DNA of 64,000 bases from YA12-FULL-51-18 sp041665305 (GCA_041665305.1 JBAYJD010000003.1:1-64000), one strand, 5' to 3'. Positions 50,222 to 59,250 are shown, counted from the first letter of the stretch. Notes: generated by a model from the letters alone, not told the origin. Numbers and translations are program-made.

Positions 50222-51724
50222 TTAATTCCTCCTCTGTTGTGAGACGAACGACCGGACATGCTCCAGCGCGGCGGCAAGGTCCGCGCGCTCGAAATTTATC
50301 AGCCAGGCGGACCAGCAGGCCCCGAACAGAACGCAAAGAACGCAGGAGGCCGCAACGCTTCTCTCGCGGAAAACATAGGCCGCCGCCACGAACGCGAAAG
50401 CCGTAAACAAGGCCCCGGCGACGCCGGCCGGGAACACGAACCGGCCGAGCGAAACGGCGGCAAGACGCGCTATCACGACAGTAAGCAGGATGGAACCGGC
50501 GAGGCTCGCGAGCGCCGCCCCGGTTATCCCGTATCCGGGGATAAGCAGGATATTCAGCCCGAGGTTAAGAACGACGGCCGCGGCGTTGGACATCCACAGC
50601 CAGCGGACGCGGTTCTTGGCGGCCAGCACATGGCCGTAAAAAACATGAAAAATACCGGACGCGGAGGAAAGGGTTAAAAACAGCAGCGCCCTCTCTCCGG
50701 GAAGAAAAACGGGGCCCAGCACCCTGGTCATCAGGGGGCGGGCGAACAGGATGATCCCGACCATGACAGGCAGCCCGGAATAGATCAGCAATTTCATGGT
50801 CCGCTCGCCGAACACCGCAAGCTGTCCGGTGTCGTGATCGTTGACTATCTTGCTCATAAGCGGGAAAAGGAGATAGGCCACCGCCGTAGGGATAAATGAA
50901 ACCATCGCGGCCAGCACGTAAGCGCCCTTGTAGATCCCCAGGTAGCCGGCCGTGGAGAGATAACCGATAATAAAAGTGTCGGCGCGGTCGCGAAAGATCT
51001 GGAAGACTTCCATAAGAAAAAAAGGCAGCGCATAAGCCAGCATGGGCGCGGCCGCGGACGGGACATTACGGACGGGCAGCAGCGAGCGCAGCGGAACGAC
51101 CAGCTTATTAAGCATGTACGCCCCGTAAACAGCCGGCGCCGCGAGCACCACAAGCATGGCCGCTCCCACGACCCGCGTATCGGCTCCGAAGCAAAGAAGC
51201 GCCGAAGGGACGATGACGACCTTGAGGGCTTCGGGGACGAGTTTCATCTTGAAAGCCGCGGCGGCGTCATGGTGCGCCCTGAAAATGGATTCCGCTATGC
51301 TTATAAAAGCCGCCAGGGGAACGAGCGCCGCCAGAATGGTTATAAGCGAACCGATGTTCTCAAAATGATAGTACGGCACGATCAAGAAATGCGAAGCGGC
51401 CGGCAAAAGGGCCGCGGCGGCCCCGGACACTACGAGGACCGCGCCGACCGAGAACCGCGCCGCCGCGGCGGGCGATGGGACGGAAACGGTTGAGTTGCCG
51501 CTGGAAGAGAAATATACCGAGGCAAAACCCAGGCCCATGGTGCTCAATTGAGCCACCGTAAGGATAAGAGTAAAAGCAAAACCCCAGATGCCGTAACCTT
51601 CGAGTCCCAGCATCTTCACCATCATTATCTGAAAAACGAACACGAGAGCATAGATCAGGCTGTTGCCGAAGAGAGCGATAACCGAGCCTTTAAGCAGGGT
51701 CCTGAACGGGGAGCCGGAGTTCAC
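50222..51724 (-). CDS. Polysaccharide flippase (Wzx/MATE-like, MOP superfamily)
   Basis: A 500-residue membrane protein with about 14 helices; ALVFVFQIMMVKMLGLEGYGIWGF near the N-terminus and IFHVFYGHVLAAKNRVRWLWMSN in the second half are typical. It would flip undecaprenyl-linked glycan units across the inner membrane. It overlaps the glycosyltransferase gene by four bases (ATGA at 51721-51724). A polymerase of Wzy type is not found in the window, so either it is elsewhere or the product is not polymerised by that route. Confidence 0.88.
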   Translation of the reverse strand: MNSGSPFRTLLKGSVIALFGNSLIYALVFVFQIMMVKMLGLEGYGIWGFAFTLILTVAQLSTMGLGFASVYFSSSGNSTVSVPSPAAAARFSVGAVLVVSGAAAALLPAASHFLIVPYYHFENIGSLITILAALVPLAAFISIAESIFRAHHDAAAAFKMKLVPEALKVVIVPSALLCFGADTRVVGAAMLVVLAAPAVYGAYMLNKLVVPLRSLLPVRNVPSAAAPMLAYALPFFLMEVFQIFRDRADTFIIGYLSTAGYLGIYKGAYVLAAMVSFIPTAVAYLLFPLMSKIVNDHDTGQLAVFGERTMKLLIYSGLPVMVGIILFARPLMTRVLGPVFLPGERALLFLTLSSASGIFHVFYGHVLAAKNRVRWLWMSNAAAVVLNLGLNILLIPGYGITGAALASLAGSILLTVVIARLAAVSLGRFVFPAGVAGALFTAFAFVAAAYVFRERSVAASCVLCVLFGACWSAWLINFERADLAAALEHVRSFVSQQRRN

Positions 51725-53001
51725 CGCTCCGCCTTTGTGAACGAAGAATGGAAGGTCATGCGCTCAGGGGGGATTTTCGCGGCCGCCTGGGCCGCGAGGT
51801 TCCGGAGATCGGATAAGAACAGGGAAGCCGCGCGCGGGCCGTTCAACCGTTCGCTCACAAATTTCCAGCCGTTCTCCGCTATCCGTTCCAGAGCGTCCGG
51901 ATTGCGCTGATAGTATTTAACGACATCAAGCAGACCCTGTAAAGTATTGTCGTAGGCGATATAATGCTTCCCCGGCGTCAGTCCCAGGTCCGTATACATA
52001 GGATCATCGAGGCCGATGTAAGCGGAGCCGCAAGCCATACTTTCCACCCAGCTCACCCCCGGCAGATTGTTGATCTCTTCGGGGATCACGACCATGGCAT
52101 ACTGGTTGAAGCGGTCGGCCGCGCTGAAAGAAAAATATGTTTTTCGCCTGGATTTGAACAGGTTCCAGAGACCATAATAAACTTTTTTTACGGCTTGTTG
52201 CTGTGAATGCACATCTTTAACGGGGGCGTCCGTATTATAAAGGTTGACCCCGCTGTCTATGAATTGCGCGACCCTATCCCTATTCTCGTAAATAGCGCGG
52301 CGCATCGGATGGATGCAGTCCGCATGAAAAAAATCCATAAAATCCCGCGTCTCCGGAGTCCTGCTCAGCAAGGTAAGCGTCCCCAGGGCCAGACATTTCC
52401 TGCGCCGTTCTGAAAAGGGCGTTCGCCTGGTGAAACGCGGCTGCGGAATAAAAGGGAGCAGATACGCGTCTTTTTTATAAAAAGGAAAGTACTCCTTAAA
52501 ATACGGGTATTTGGAAAGATTGCTTTCAGCGGCAAAGAAGAGCTTGCTTATTTTTTCGGCATGGCGGGAGATCTGAGAGGTGTGAAGGAAATAATGCGTA
52601 AGGTGCGCCACTTTTACGCATGGCGACCCGGAAATCTCCTTTATTAAATTGGCGGGGCGCTGGAGATTATCGAAAGCAAAAATAAAAACAATGTCGTCTT
52701 TTGTCAGAGAGGCGGCGGAAAAACGCACCGGTATTTTGAACGGATTAATGCGGTTTATCATGAACCAGGCCGCGAGTTCAAAGAGCGTAACCAGGCGGTT
52801 CAGGAACGGTATTTTATACACAAAAGCCAGCGCGAAGGAATTCTGCCGGAGATTTATAAGTATCCCCACGCCTTTTTCGGGTTTCTCCAGGATATACCGG
52901 CTGATGAACCAATATTTGCGGTGACTGAACCGGCCGGTAAGGGCATTGAACACACTGGTGCCGTAGAAGTCGGCGTAATGAGGATTGAGGAAATATATCA
53001 T
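51721..53001 (-). CDS. Glycosyltransferase (GT-B fold)
   Basis: A 426-residue protein. The C-terminal half has the GT-B nucleotide-sugar end: VVIPEEINNLPGVSWVESMACG with the conserved Glu of WVESMACGSAYIGLDDP, followed by a helix that returns to the N-domain (LLDVVKYYQRNPDALERIAENGWKFV in outline). The N-terminal half is not close to a family I can name. It is probably a cytoplasmic-face enzyme acting on lipid-linked sugar. AAGGAAG precedes the ATG; eight bases separate it from the AroE-like gene. Confidence 0.75.
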   Translation of the reverse strand: MIYFLNPHYADFYGTSVFNALTGRFSHRKYWFISRYILEKPEKGVGILINLRQNSFALAFVYKIPFLNRLVTLFELAAWFMINRINPFKIPVRFSAASLTKDDIVFIFAFDNLQRPANLIKEISGSPCVKVAHLTHYFLHTSQISRHAEKISKLFFAAESNLSKYPYFKEYFPFYKKDAYLLPFIPQPRFTRRTPFSERRRKCLALGTLTLLSRTPETRDFMDFFHADCIHPMRRAIYENRDRVAQFIDSGVNLYNTDAPVKDVHSQQQAVKKVYYGLWNLFKSRRKTYFSFSAADRFNQYAMVVIPEEINNLPGVSWVESMACGSAYIGLDDPMYTDLGLTPGKHYIAYDNTLQGLLDVVKYYQRNPDALERIAENGWKFVSERLNGPRAASLFLSDLRNLAAQAAAKIPPERMTFHSSFTKAER

Positions 53002-53009
53002 CTTCTTCC

Positions 53010-53807
53010 TTAATGTTCCAGATAGACCCTTCTAACAATGGAATCTATGTCGCCGATATCCGGCCTGGACCCCGAATAGATCTCGAACTGTCTTTGTATC
53101 CGGTATTCGCTCATCTCTATACCGCGGATCGTCCGCAGCCCCATTCTTTCCGCCTCCGCCGCCAGCGCCGTGTCGTCCGGAGCGACCACCAGATCCAGAA
53201 CAGCGGAAACAAGCCCAAGGAGCGCAAACAGCCGGGGATCTTTATTTTTCGCGCCCGCCGGAGTCGCGTTAACAAGCAGCGTGCGCCGCGCTTTGACCGT
53301 TCTTATCTCTTCGGCTTTTACGCCGTTCTTTTTTGCGGACAAGACCGCCTTCCGGAAATCCCTGGCGGTTATAGTGATATCCCTGAATTTAAGTTTTTTA
53401 AGGGCGAAAACAACGGAGTTGACGACAGAACCCGAGCCGTAAATCACGACAGGGCCTTTCCTGATTTTCCGCAGGACCTGCCGGACTCCGTACCAATCGG
53501 TATCGTATCCTGTAAGCGATCCTTTATCATTCACTATGGTATTTACCGAGCCCGTTATTTCAGCCGCCCCGTCGAGTCTGTCCAGAAATTTCACAACAGC
53601 GCTTTTCAAAGGCATCGAGACGCTGCATCCTTTGATATCCAGGGCCCTTATCGTTTCGGCCAGTCGTCCGGCGTCGACAAAAGTTCGCGGGATATAAACG
53701 CAATTCATCCCGAACTTTTTAAACAGCTCATTATACACCGCGGCCCCTAAATTTCCCGGGGCGGAGGCGGCGGAGATGTAGAGTTTGGTCCTGTTATCGA
53801 TCTTCAT
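53010..53807 (-). CDS. Shikimate dehydrogenase-like (AroE-fold) oxidoreductase
   Basis: A 265-residue NAD(P)-dependent reductase of the shikimate dehydrogenase superfamily. The catalytic pair is K68 (CSVSMPLK) and D104 (GYDTDWYG), with N89 (GSVNT) between; the dinucleotide site is VVIYGSGSVVNSVV (about 118-131), where a glycine of GxGGA is replaced. It lacks several AroE shikimate contacts, including the usual N-terminal SxS. Placed within a glycan operon between a glycosyltransferase and a nucleotidyltransferase-kinase, it more likely reduces a keto-sugar or cyclitol than shikimate. It overlaps the upstream gene by 14 bases. Confidence 0.78.
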   Translation of the reverse strand: MKIDNRTKLYISAASAPGNLGAAVYNELFKKFGMNCVYIPRTFVDAGRLAETIRALDIKGCSVSMPLKSAVVKFLDRLDGAAEITGSVNTIVNDKGSLTGYDTDWYGVRQVLRKIRKGPVVIYGSGSVVNSVVFALKKLKFRDITITARDFRKAVLSAKKNGVKAEEIRTVKARRTLLVNATPAGAKNKDPRLFALLGLVSAVLDLVVAPDDTALAAEAERMGLRTIRGIEMSEYRIQRQFEIYSGSRPDIGDIDSIVRRVYLEH

Positions 53808-55377
53808 AACCCAGCTCCCGGGAAAGCATCAGCCTGCCCAGGGAATATAAGAACCTGTTAAAGGGCTCATGATGCAACGGCGACATATTCAGATAGATCA
53901 GCGGCACCAGCATACGCACTTTCTTTATCTCCCAGTTATTCCGGACGACAAAGTCCTCCAGGATGCCGATATAATCGGCCGCCAGGAATCTTTGCGCAAA
54001 ATCTATCGTAACGCCGCCTTCCCCCTCGTGATAATAAAGAAGGTTGCGCTTTATAAAATCATAATTCAACAGGATGCCGCCGTAAAGCTTGGCCAGGTCA
54101 TAATAAAGATCGCCCCACTCCACATTCCCGCCGAAGTCCTGGCGCCAGTCCAAAAGGGTGAACCTCCCCTTCTCCCTGGAATAAAGGATATTATCGAACT
54201 GAAGATCCCCGTGGAAAAAAACAGGAACGCCGCTGAAAAGCTCCTCCCACGGGACCCGCTCCAGAAGCTCTCCGGTCGGGGCTATCTTCCTGCCGTTCAC
54301 CACGGTCGCGCCGTCCCCGATCGCACACCGTTTATAAAAAAGCTCGAGCCGATCCCTGGTTTTATCATAGTAAAAACGGCGGCAGGTCTGATGCACGGTC
54401 TCGGCGCTTATGCCGGCCGGCGTCCAAAGATCGGTCTTCAGCCAATCGAGAAGCTTTTTAAAGATCGTCCCGTCGTTATAATCATAAAGCGTACCGCCCG
54501 CCACAAGGCCATAAGAGTAAAACTGCCCCTTTAAAGCTTCTATAGTGGGGAAAACCCCGGGTTTCAGCCTGGATTTAGCCACCCGCTTTTCCGCGATAGC
54601 GCCGTCGCCGAAAAATTTGATCACTTTGTTGTTGACGAGGTAGAGGAACTCGTTCGTCTTGCTGAAATCAAAGTTCTCGTGTTTTTTCACCAGGTCCTTG
54701 TAATCGTCCTCATTGCCTATATCCGTCCAGTCTATATTCAGGGCCTTCGTCCGGCCCGTTTTAATAAGAGCCCGCAGGCCGTTCGAAACCTGAAGCTCTC
54801 CTTTTATAAGATCCTTGGCCCCGAGGCCTTCCCAAAAAATATCATGATCCTGGACCCTCATCAGGCCGACAAAAGCCTTGTAAGGCGGCCATTCAGCCGT
54901 TTCCTTGTCCAAGATGCCGGTTATCCCGCCGTCGCCGTCGATTTTAAGATTGCAATACCGCAAAGAATCTTCGCGCGACGTCTCCGATACGCCCAACCAG
55001 TTGCCGCCCTCCCGGAGCTGCACGTCGCCGTTCCAAAGCGTATCGCAGGAAACAAAATAAAACGGCCTGTGAAGAAAGGGCTTACAGCAAAGCATGGAAT
55101 AACCCGGTCCGCTCCCGGGCTTGTCCCAATTATCCACTTCCACGAACCTGATGCGCCTGTCGCCGTGAGCCAGTTCAAGATAACTCCTAACCTGTTCGCC
55201 CAGATACCCGAGGGCCACAACATATTCGGAGTTTTCAGGAAATTTTTCGATGATATAAGAGATCACGGCTTTTTGCCTGACCGGCAGCAAGGCCTTATTG
55301 ATGATCTTGGAGTAAGCCCCCATCCTTACGCCTTTGCCCGCGGTCAGGATACAAACCGTTACGCGCTCTTCAGCCAT
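53794..55377 (-). CDS. Fused nucleotidyltransferase and small-molecule kinase
   Basis: A 527-residue bifunctional protein. Residues 1-235 form a sugar-nucleotidyltransferase with CILTAGKGVRMG at 9-20, VSCDTLW and the metal-binding region DWTDIGNEDDY. Residues 245-527 form an aminoglycoside/choline kinase fold with catalytic loop VFFHGDLQFDNIL (near 385) and LLDWRQDFGGN. The combination resembles LicC/LicA (choline activation) and AmgK/MurU (sugar-1-phosphate), each normally two proteins. Kinase then NTP-transfer gives a nucleotide-activated compound in one enzyme. Substrate unknown. Confidence 0.82.
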   Translation of the reverse strand: MAEERVTVCILTAGKGVRMGAYSKIINKALLPVRQKAVISYIIEKFPENSEYVVALGYLGEQVRSYLELAHGDRRIRFVEVDNWDKPGSGPGYSMLCCKPFLHRPFYFVSCDTLWNGDVQLREGGNWLGVSETSREDSLRYCNLKIDGDGGITGILDKETAEWPPYKAFVGLMRVQDHDIFWEGLGAKDLIKGELQVSNGLRALIKTGRTKALNIDWTDIGNEDDYKDLVKKHENFDFSKTNEFLYLVNNKVIKFFGDGAIAEKRVAKSRLKPGVFPTIEALKGQFYSYGLVAGGTLYDYNDGTIFKKLLDWLKTDLWTPAGISAETVHQTCRRFYYDKTRDRLELFYKRCAIGDGATVVNGRKIAPTGELLERVPWEELFSGVPVFFHGDLQFDNILYSREKGRFTLLDWRQDFGGNVEWGDLYYDLAKLYGGILLNYDFIKRNLLYYHEGEGGVTIDFAQRFLAADYIGILEDFVVRNNWEIKKVRMLVPLIYLNMSPLHHEPFNRFLYSLGRLMLSRELGYEDR

Positions 55378-56149
55378 GGTTCTTATGCTCCTCTTCTATC
55401 CTGCCGTTGCTTCTGTTCTTATCGTCCGAAACCCGTATCACATCGTCAAGATGGGGCGTTGAAACTTCGTAAAGCAGTATATCGCCGACCGACTCCAGTC
55501 TATGCAGCACCTTCGGGGCCAGATTGATGACCGCCGGGGCCGCTATGGCCGCCGCCGCAAGGTCGGAATCTTTTACGGCGTCATTGGCGATATTTTCATG
55601 TTTTTTATAATGGAGCACGGCGTTACCTTCGACAAGGACATTTGTTTCGCGTTTAAAGTTGTGATATTGCAAACTTGTGCGGAATCCGGACTTTATACAT
55701 ATTTCCTTAAGCGCGTAGCCGGAGTGGTCGCCGTTAATCCATATTTCATGCCCCCAGGGCTTTGAAACTTTCTTGCAGTCTTCCCGCGCAAAAACTCGCA
55801 GGAACGCCTTATCGGAAAGAGGGTTCCTTACCCCGGCCACCAGAAGGCCCACCGCACCTCCGCCGACCTTTATTTCCAACGGAGTATTTTCAGATTGTAT
55901 GGTCGCGCCGCATACCGCGCGCTCCTCCCTGCCGGCCAAGGTAAGGAATGCCCCGGGCTCTCCCTTGTAAAAAAAAACCGTAAAAGAAGCCAGATCTTTT
56001 ACCGGCAGGATCTCGCCGGCTCTTGCACGAAAATAAAAATACACATAGTCGTCGTCCGCGAAAAGCTGCCGCCCGTAACCCTCCGGAGAAAATGTGGTTA
56101 TATGGTTGCCGCCATAGTTATTATCGGAAAGCCCCGGTTCGCTATTCAT
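55370..56149 (-). CDS. Cupin protein of the mannose-6-phosphate isomerase type II group
   Basis: A 259-residue protein. The C-terminal half is a PMI-type cupin: KPWGHEIWINGD (about 137-148), ALKEICIKSGFRTSLQYHN with metal-binding His, ETNVLVEGNAVLHY and the second motif PKVLHRLESVGDILLYEVSTP. The N-terminal half is less clear. It may isomerise or epimerise a phosphosugar for the glycan. GGAGGATCATAG precedes the ATG. It overlaps the nucleotidyltransferase-kinase by eight bases, supporting consecutive steps. Confidence 0.78.
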   Translation of the reverse strand: MNSEPGLSDNNYGGNHITTFSPEGYGRQLFADDDYVYFYFRARAGEILPVKDLASFTVFFYKGEPGAFLTLAGREERAVCGATIQSENTPLEIKVGGGAVGLLVAGVRNPLSDKAFLRVFAREDCKKVSKPWGHEIWINGDHSGYALKEICIKSGFRTSLQYHNFKRETNVLVEGNAVLHYKKHENIANDAVKDSDLAAAAIAAPAVINLAPKVLHRLESVGDILLYEVSTPHLDDVIRVSDDKNRSNGRIEEEHKNHG

Positions 56150-56201
56150 CTATGATCCTCCATAAGCTCCAGCCATAATCCGATCCGGCGGTCAAAACCC
56201 G

Positions 56202-57026
56202 TCAGATCCTGTAGGCTTCGTATTCCGGATGGAACTCCAAAAATTGGTCGTAAAGGAATTTTACATGCCGCTGCATCACCCAGCGGCTGTTAAACCCGTA
56301 CTTGCGGCGCATCCAGCGCCGGCCTTCTTCCAGATACAGCGCCAGATTCTCCTCGTAGGTCTCGGTACGGATCAGGTCCGCTTTGGTCAGCAGATGCGTT
56401 TCGTTTTCTTCCGCCCAGACCCGCGTCGTGATCGCCGCGGCCCAGTCGTTCGCGTATCCTTTCGCTATAAGCTCGCTTTCGGTGCCGTACCCGCGGAAAT
56501 TGGCGCCGTCAAAAAGACAGTTCATGTGGTCCGGGTTCTCCTTTTCCATGACATCCTCTATGAACTGCCTGCGCAGGAGATACGCCGTATTGTGGATATA
56601 CCAAAAATAACGGGTCGGTTGGGTCTGGAGCAGAAGTTTTTCTCCCCACAGCCTGGAACAGGGTGACAGGATCCCGACCCGCGGATGCGCCGCAAGGACC
56701 CCCATCAGGGGCTTAAGGACCGCCGCTTTTTCAAACTCGGTGTCGTTGGTCAGCAGAAAAAAGGCGTCATAACCTGAGAAACGGCCTTCCTTTACAAGCC
56801 GGCTGAGGCCGAAATTCATGCCGCGCGGGTACCGGAGGCCGTGTTCCTTCGCCTCCGGCCAATCGGCGTACCAGGTGCAGCGGCGGGAAAGCTTCCCCGC
56901 GTCGGAGCCGGCCTCCACCACGAAAATATCCGTCAGCTCACCGTCAAAGCGTTCGAGATGCCCGCACAGGGAATCCGTCACCTCCGGAAGGTTGCGGTTC
57001 AGGATTATGGTCGCTATTTTCTTCAT
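56202..57026 (-). CDS. Glycosyltransferase (GT2-like, GT-A fold)
   Basis: A 274-residue protein. The N-terminus KKIATIILNRNLPEVTDSL is the GT2 nucleotide fold, with FVVEAGSDAGKLS for the base and LLTNDTEFEK near 100 taking the DXD place. HNTAYLLRRQFIEDV and GANFRGYGTESELI complete the acceptor region. The start at 57026 overlaps the upstream gene by four bases (ATGA) and has GAGGGGCGC; the longer frame is not supported. It probably adds a sugar to the lipid-linked glycan. Confidence 0.85.
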   Translation of the reverse strand: MKKIATIILNRNLPEVTDSLCGHLERFDGELTDIFVVEAGSDAGKLSRRCTWYADWPEAKEHGLRYPRGMNFGLSRLVKEGRFSGYDAFFLLTNDTEFEKAAVLKPLMGVLAAHPRVGILSPCSRLWGEKLLLQTQPTRYFWYIHNTAYLLRRQFIEDVMEKENPDHMNCLFDGANFRGYGTESELIAKGYANDWAAAITTRVWAEENETHLLTKADLIRTETYEENLALYLEEGRRWMRRKYGFNSRWVMQRHVKFLYDQFLEFHPEYEAYRI

Positions 57027-58189
57027 GCGCCCCTCACAAGGCGGAAATCGCGCATATAACGGAGAATGCAGCCCCCGATGCTTCCGCGCAGAAAAGCTTC
57101 GAGGTCCCCGCCCTTCGCTTTCAGTTTTTCCCGGGCTATATTTTTTATCTCCACGCATTCCGGGTGGGAAAAGACATAATGCCCGGAAATAACGGCGCGC
57201 TCCTTCTCGGTCGCTTTCGTACCGGACAGCATCCATTTCTCCCACTTCCCCGATTCGTAGGAAAGCCGCAGGAAGCGCTCGGAAAGGGCGCGCAACCCGT
57301 TATTTTCCAGGATCTCAAGAAGCGCCCTGGTTTCCGTCACGCCGAACTCAGGCGCGACATTGGCGGCGTGGATCCCCAGGCGAGGATGCCATTGAAGAGA
57401 CTCGTCGGACAGATAATCGGTATTGTGCTCTTTCATGAAGATCCGGTATTTATTGCAGATCTCTATCATCTTGGGCACCTGGATCTCCGCGGGCAGTTCG
57501 TTGGCCACGCGTATCGGAGTGTCCAGGGACCCGACATTTCTGGTTTCGACCACGCGCGTACCGGTCTGGATCACCACAAAACCGGGGTACGGAAGCCGGC
57601 TGCGGTCGCAGAATTTACGCATGGACGCCAGGGTATATTCCAATTCCTCCTGGCCGCTGGTGCTGCCGCTCTGCTCCTCCGTCCCTATCTCAAAAAGCAC
57701 CTTGCGGCCTTTTTCCTGCGCGTAAGAACAGCAGAACTCATACAGTTCGTAAACCCTGTCCAGAACATCGTCGCGGGTCGGCTTTTCATGGATGTCCAGG
57801 CTTGGATCTATGTGCAGGATCTGGAAACCGGCGTCGATATCCGCGCGATAGGAGGACTTGGCGGATTCCATCGCCCTGCGCAGGCTTAAGCCCGCTTTTT
57901 TTTCCACTTCGCTCTGCCAGGGCCCGCCGTGGTCGCGGGCCAGAATGATCCTGTCGTTATCGTCCCTGTCTATCACATACCGGGCGAATTTTTCCGTGGT
58001 CCAGTTATTGACATATCCGCCTCCGAACTCCGCAGAGTCCACCTGGCGGCGGCTGGCGATGAGCAGGAGCGGGACGCTGTGCGTGTTAGCCAGCTCTATC
58101 GCCGCGTCCACGCAGTTCGCGCTCATCGGGCCCACGCCTAGGAGCGTGCAGCGCCGGTTGAGAACGCTTTCCAGTTTTTGCCTGATCAT
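57023..58189 (-). CDS. GatZ/KbaZ-like protein (tagatose-bisphosphate aldolase accessory family)
   Basis: A 388-residue TIM-barrel protein of the D-tagatose-bisphosphate aldolase class II non-catalytic (PF08013-type) family. GVGPMSANCVDAAIELA, PLLLIASRRQVDS, ILARDHGGPWQ, ILHIDPSLDIHEKPT and FEIGTEEQSGSTSGQEELE are typical. In tagatose use, GatZ or KbaZ supports a catalytic GatY or KbaY, which is absent here. In this glycan operon it probably builds or breaks a carbon skeleton by itself or with an unknown partner. The ATG at 58189 overlaps the phosphatase stop (ATGA); a GTG at 58198 is an alternative. Confidence 0.83.
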   Translation of the reverse strand: MIRQKLESVLNRRCTLLGVGPMSANCVDAAIELANTHSVPLLLIASRRQVDSAEFGGGYVNNWTTEKFARYVIDRDDNDRIILARDHGGPWQSEVEKKAGLSLRRAMESAKSSYRADIDAGFQILHIDPSLDIHEKPTRDDVLDRVYELYEFCCSYAQEKGRKVLFEIGTEEQSGSTSGQEELEYTLASMRKFCDRSRLPYPGFVVIQTGTRVVETRNVGSLDTPIRVANELPAEIQVPKMIEICNKYRIFMKEHNTDYLSDESLQWHPRLGIHAANVAPEFGVTETRALLEILENNGLRALSERFLRLSYESGKWEKWMLSGTKATEKERAVISGHYVFSHPECVEIKNIAREKLKAKGGDLEAFLRGSIGGCILRYMRDFRLVRGA

Positions 58190-58713
58190 ATGCTCCACTT
58201 GCCGCTCGCCTTAACGCAGGCGGGCGGGAGTTTGGCGCGGTTGAACGGCGTGAAGAACCGCGCGAGGATGTGCAGCGAGGCTTCGGCGACAGCGCGCTCC
58301 GCTCCCTTGCGTTCCGTCACAAAATCCGCGCTTCTCCGCGCGTAAGCGTCGGCATCGGCTGTCGCGATGGAATACCCCACCCTGGCGAAAACATACGGGT
58401 CGAAAATGCCGTCGCCCATATAGATCACCTCTTTCGGATCGAACCTTTCGGAGATCCAGTCGATCCGTCTGACCGTGCTCACCAGCTCAAGAGGCATCTT
58501 CATGTCCCCGACTATGCGTTTTTTGGTTATGGCGAACCCGCGATGATCGCCCGACACGAACAATATGCCGAGATGGGGTTTAAGCAGCGAAAGCGCGTCG
58601 TGATCGTCGGGGCCGAAGACCTTCATCGCTTTGCCGCTCTTCGTGTAGTATAGTTTTCCGTCCGTCATTACACCGTCCACATCAAGGATAAAGTGTTTTG
58701 GCGCTATCCGCAT
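58186..58713 (-). CDS. KdsC-like HAD phosphatase
   Basis: A 175-residue haloacid-dehalogenase phosphatase without cap domain. Nucleophile D11 and acid D13 in LDVDGVMTDGK, the threonine/serine motif in LFVSGDHRG, lysine in AITKKRIVGD and the metal DD-type motif YMGDGIFD (about 97-104). This C0 group includes Kdo-8-phosphate phosphatase and its relatives in nonulosonic and heptose pathways. No kdsA or kdsB accompanies it; instead a GatZ-like gene overlaps it. It likely removes phosphate from the product of that enzyme. GGAGGATCTT precedes the ATG. Confidence 0.88.
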   Translation of the reverse strand: MRIAPKHFILDVDGVMTDGKLYYTKSGKAMKVFGPDDHDALSLLKPHLGILFVSGDHRGFAITKKRIVGDMKMPLELVSTVRRIDWISERFDPKEVIYMGDGIFDPYVFARVGYSIATADADAYARRSADFVTERKGAERAVAEASLHILARFFTPFNRAKLPPACVKASGKWSI

Positions 58714-58791
58714 AAGATCCTCCGGAACCGGACCGACATTCCAACTTTAGCACATTTTTCCGCAAAAACCGAAGCGCCGGCGCGAAAATCC

Positions 58792-59250
58792 TCAGCCGTT
58801 CCCCCGCGTCCTGCGCAAGCCTTCGTACAGCGCCACTCCGGCGGAGGTGGAAAGGTTCAGGGACCGCACGCGCTCGGACCACATCGGGAGCCTGTAAAGC
58901 CGGTCGGCGTATTTTGTATAGATCCAGTCGGGGAACCCCGCCGTTTCCGCTCCGAAGATCAGGCAGGAATCGGGGGTGTACGGCGCCTCCCAATGGGTCG
59001 CGCGGCCCCGGGTGGAAAAGAACAACAGCGAAGGATCCTCCGGCAGCGACGCCAGGAAAGAATCAAAGTCGGGATGGATGGAATATTTAAGGAATTGCCA
59101 GTAATCCAGGCCGGAGCGCCTTATTTCCCTGGCGTTCAGGTCAAAACCCAGCTTTCCCACAAAAACCAGTTCCGTCCCGGTGGCGACGCAGGACCGGCCT
59201 ATATTGCCGGCGTTCCAGGGGATATCGGGGTTGATCAGAACGATCTTCAT
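58792..59250 (-). CDS. trmL: tRNA (cytidine/uridine-34-2'-O)-methyltransferase TrmL
   Basis: A 152-residue SPOUT methyltransferase. INPDIPWNAGNIGRSCVATG (7-26), LIFGAETAGFPDWI and VRSLNLSTSAGVALYE are the three SPOUT knot motifs. It methylates the wobble nucleotide 34 of tRNA-Leu species. Length matches TrmL (157 in E. coli). It is the only non-glycan gene in the interior of this operon. No ribosome binding site is clear before the ATG. Confidence 0.93.
   Translation of the reverse strand: MKIVLINPDIPWNAGNIGRSCVATGTELVFVGKLGFDLNAREIRRSGLDYWQFLKYSIHPDFDSFLASLPEDPSLLFFSTRGRATHWEAPYTPDSCLIFGAETAGFPDWIYTKYADRLYRLPMWSERVRSLNLSTSAGVALYEGLRRTRGNG

Noticed and set aside
53010..53807. Housekeeping aroE
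   Set aside because: The catalytic Lys and Asp are kept, but the N-terminal substrate motif and the usual dinucleotide GxGGA are altered and the gene is embedded in a glycan operon; no other aromatic pathway gene is nearby.
57023..58713. Tagatose or galactitol catabolic operon
   Set aside because: Only GatZ/KbaZ-like and a phosphatase are present. GatY/KbaY, PTS genes and tagatose-6-phosphate kinase are absent, and the context is glycan synthesis.
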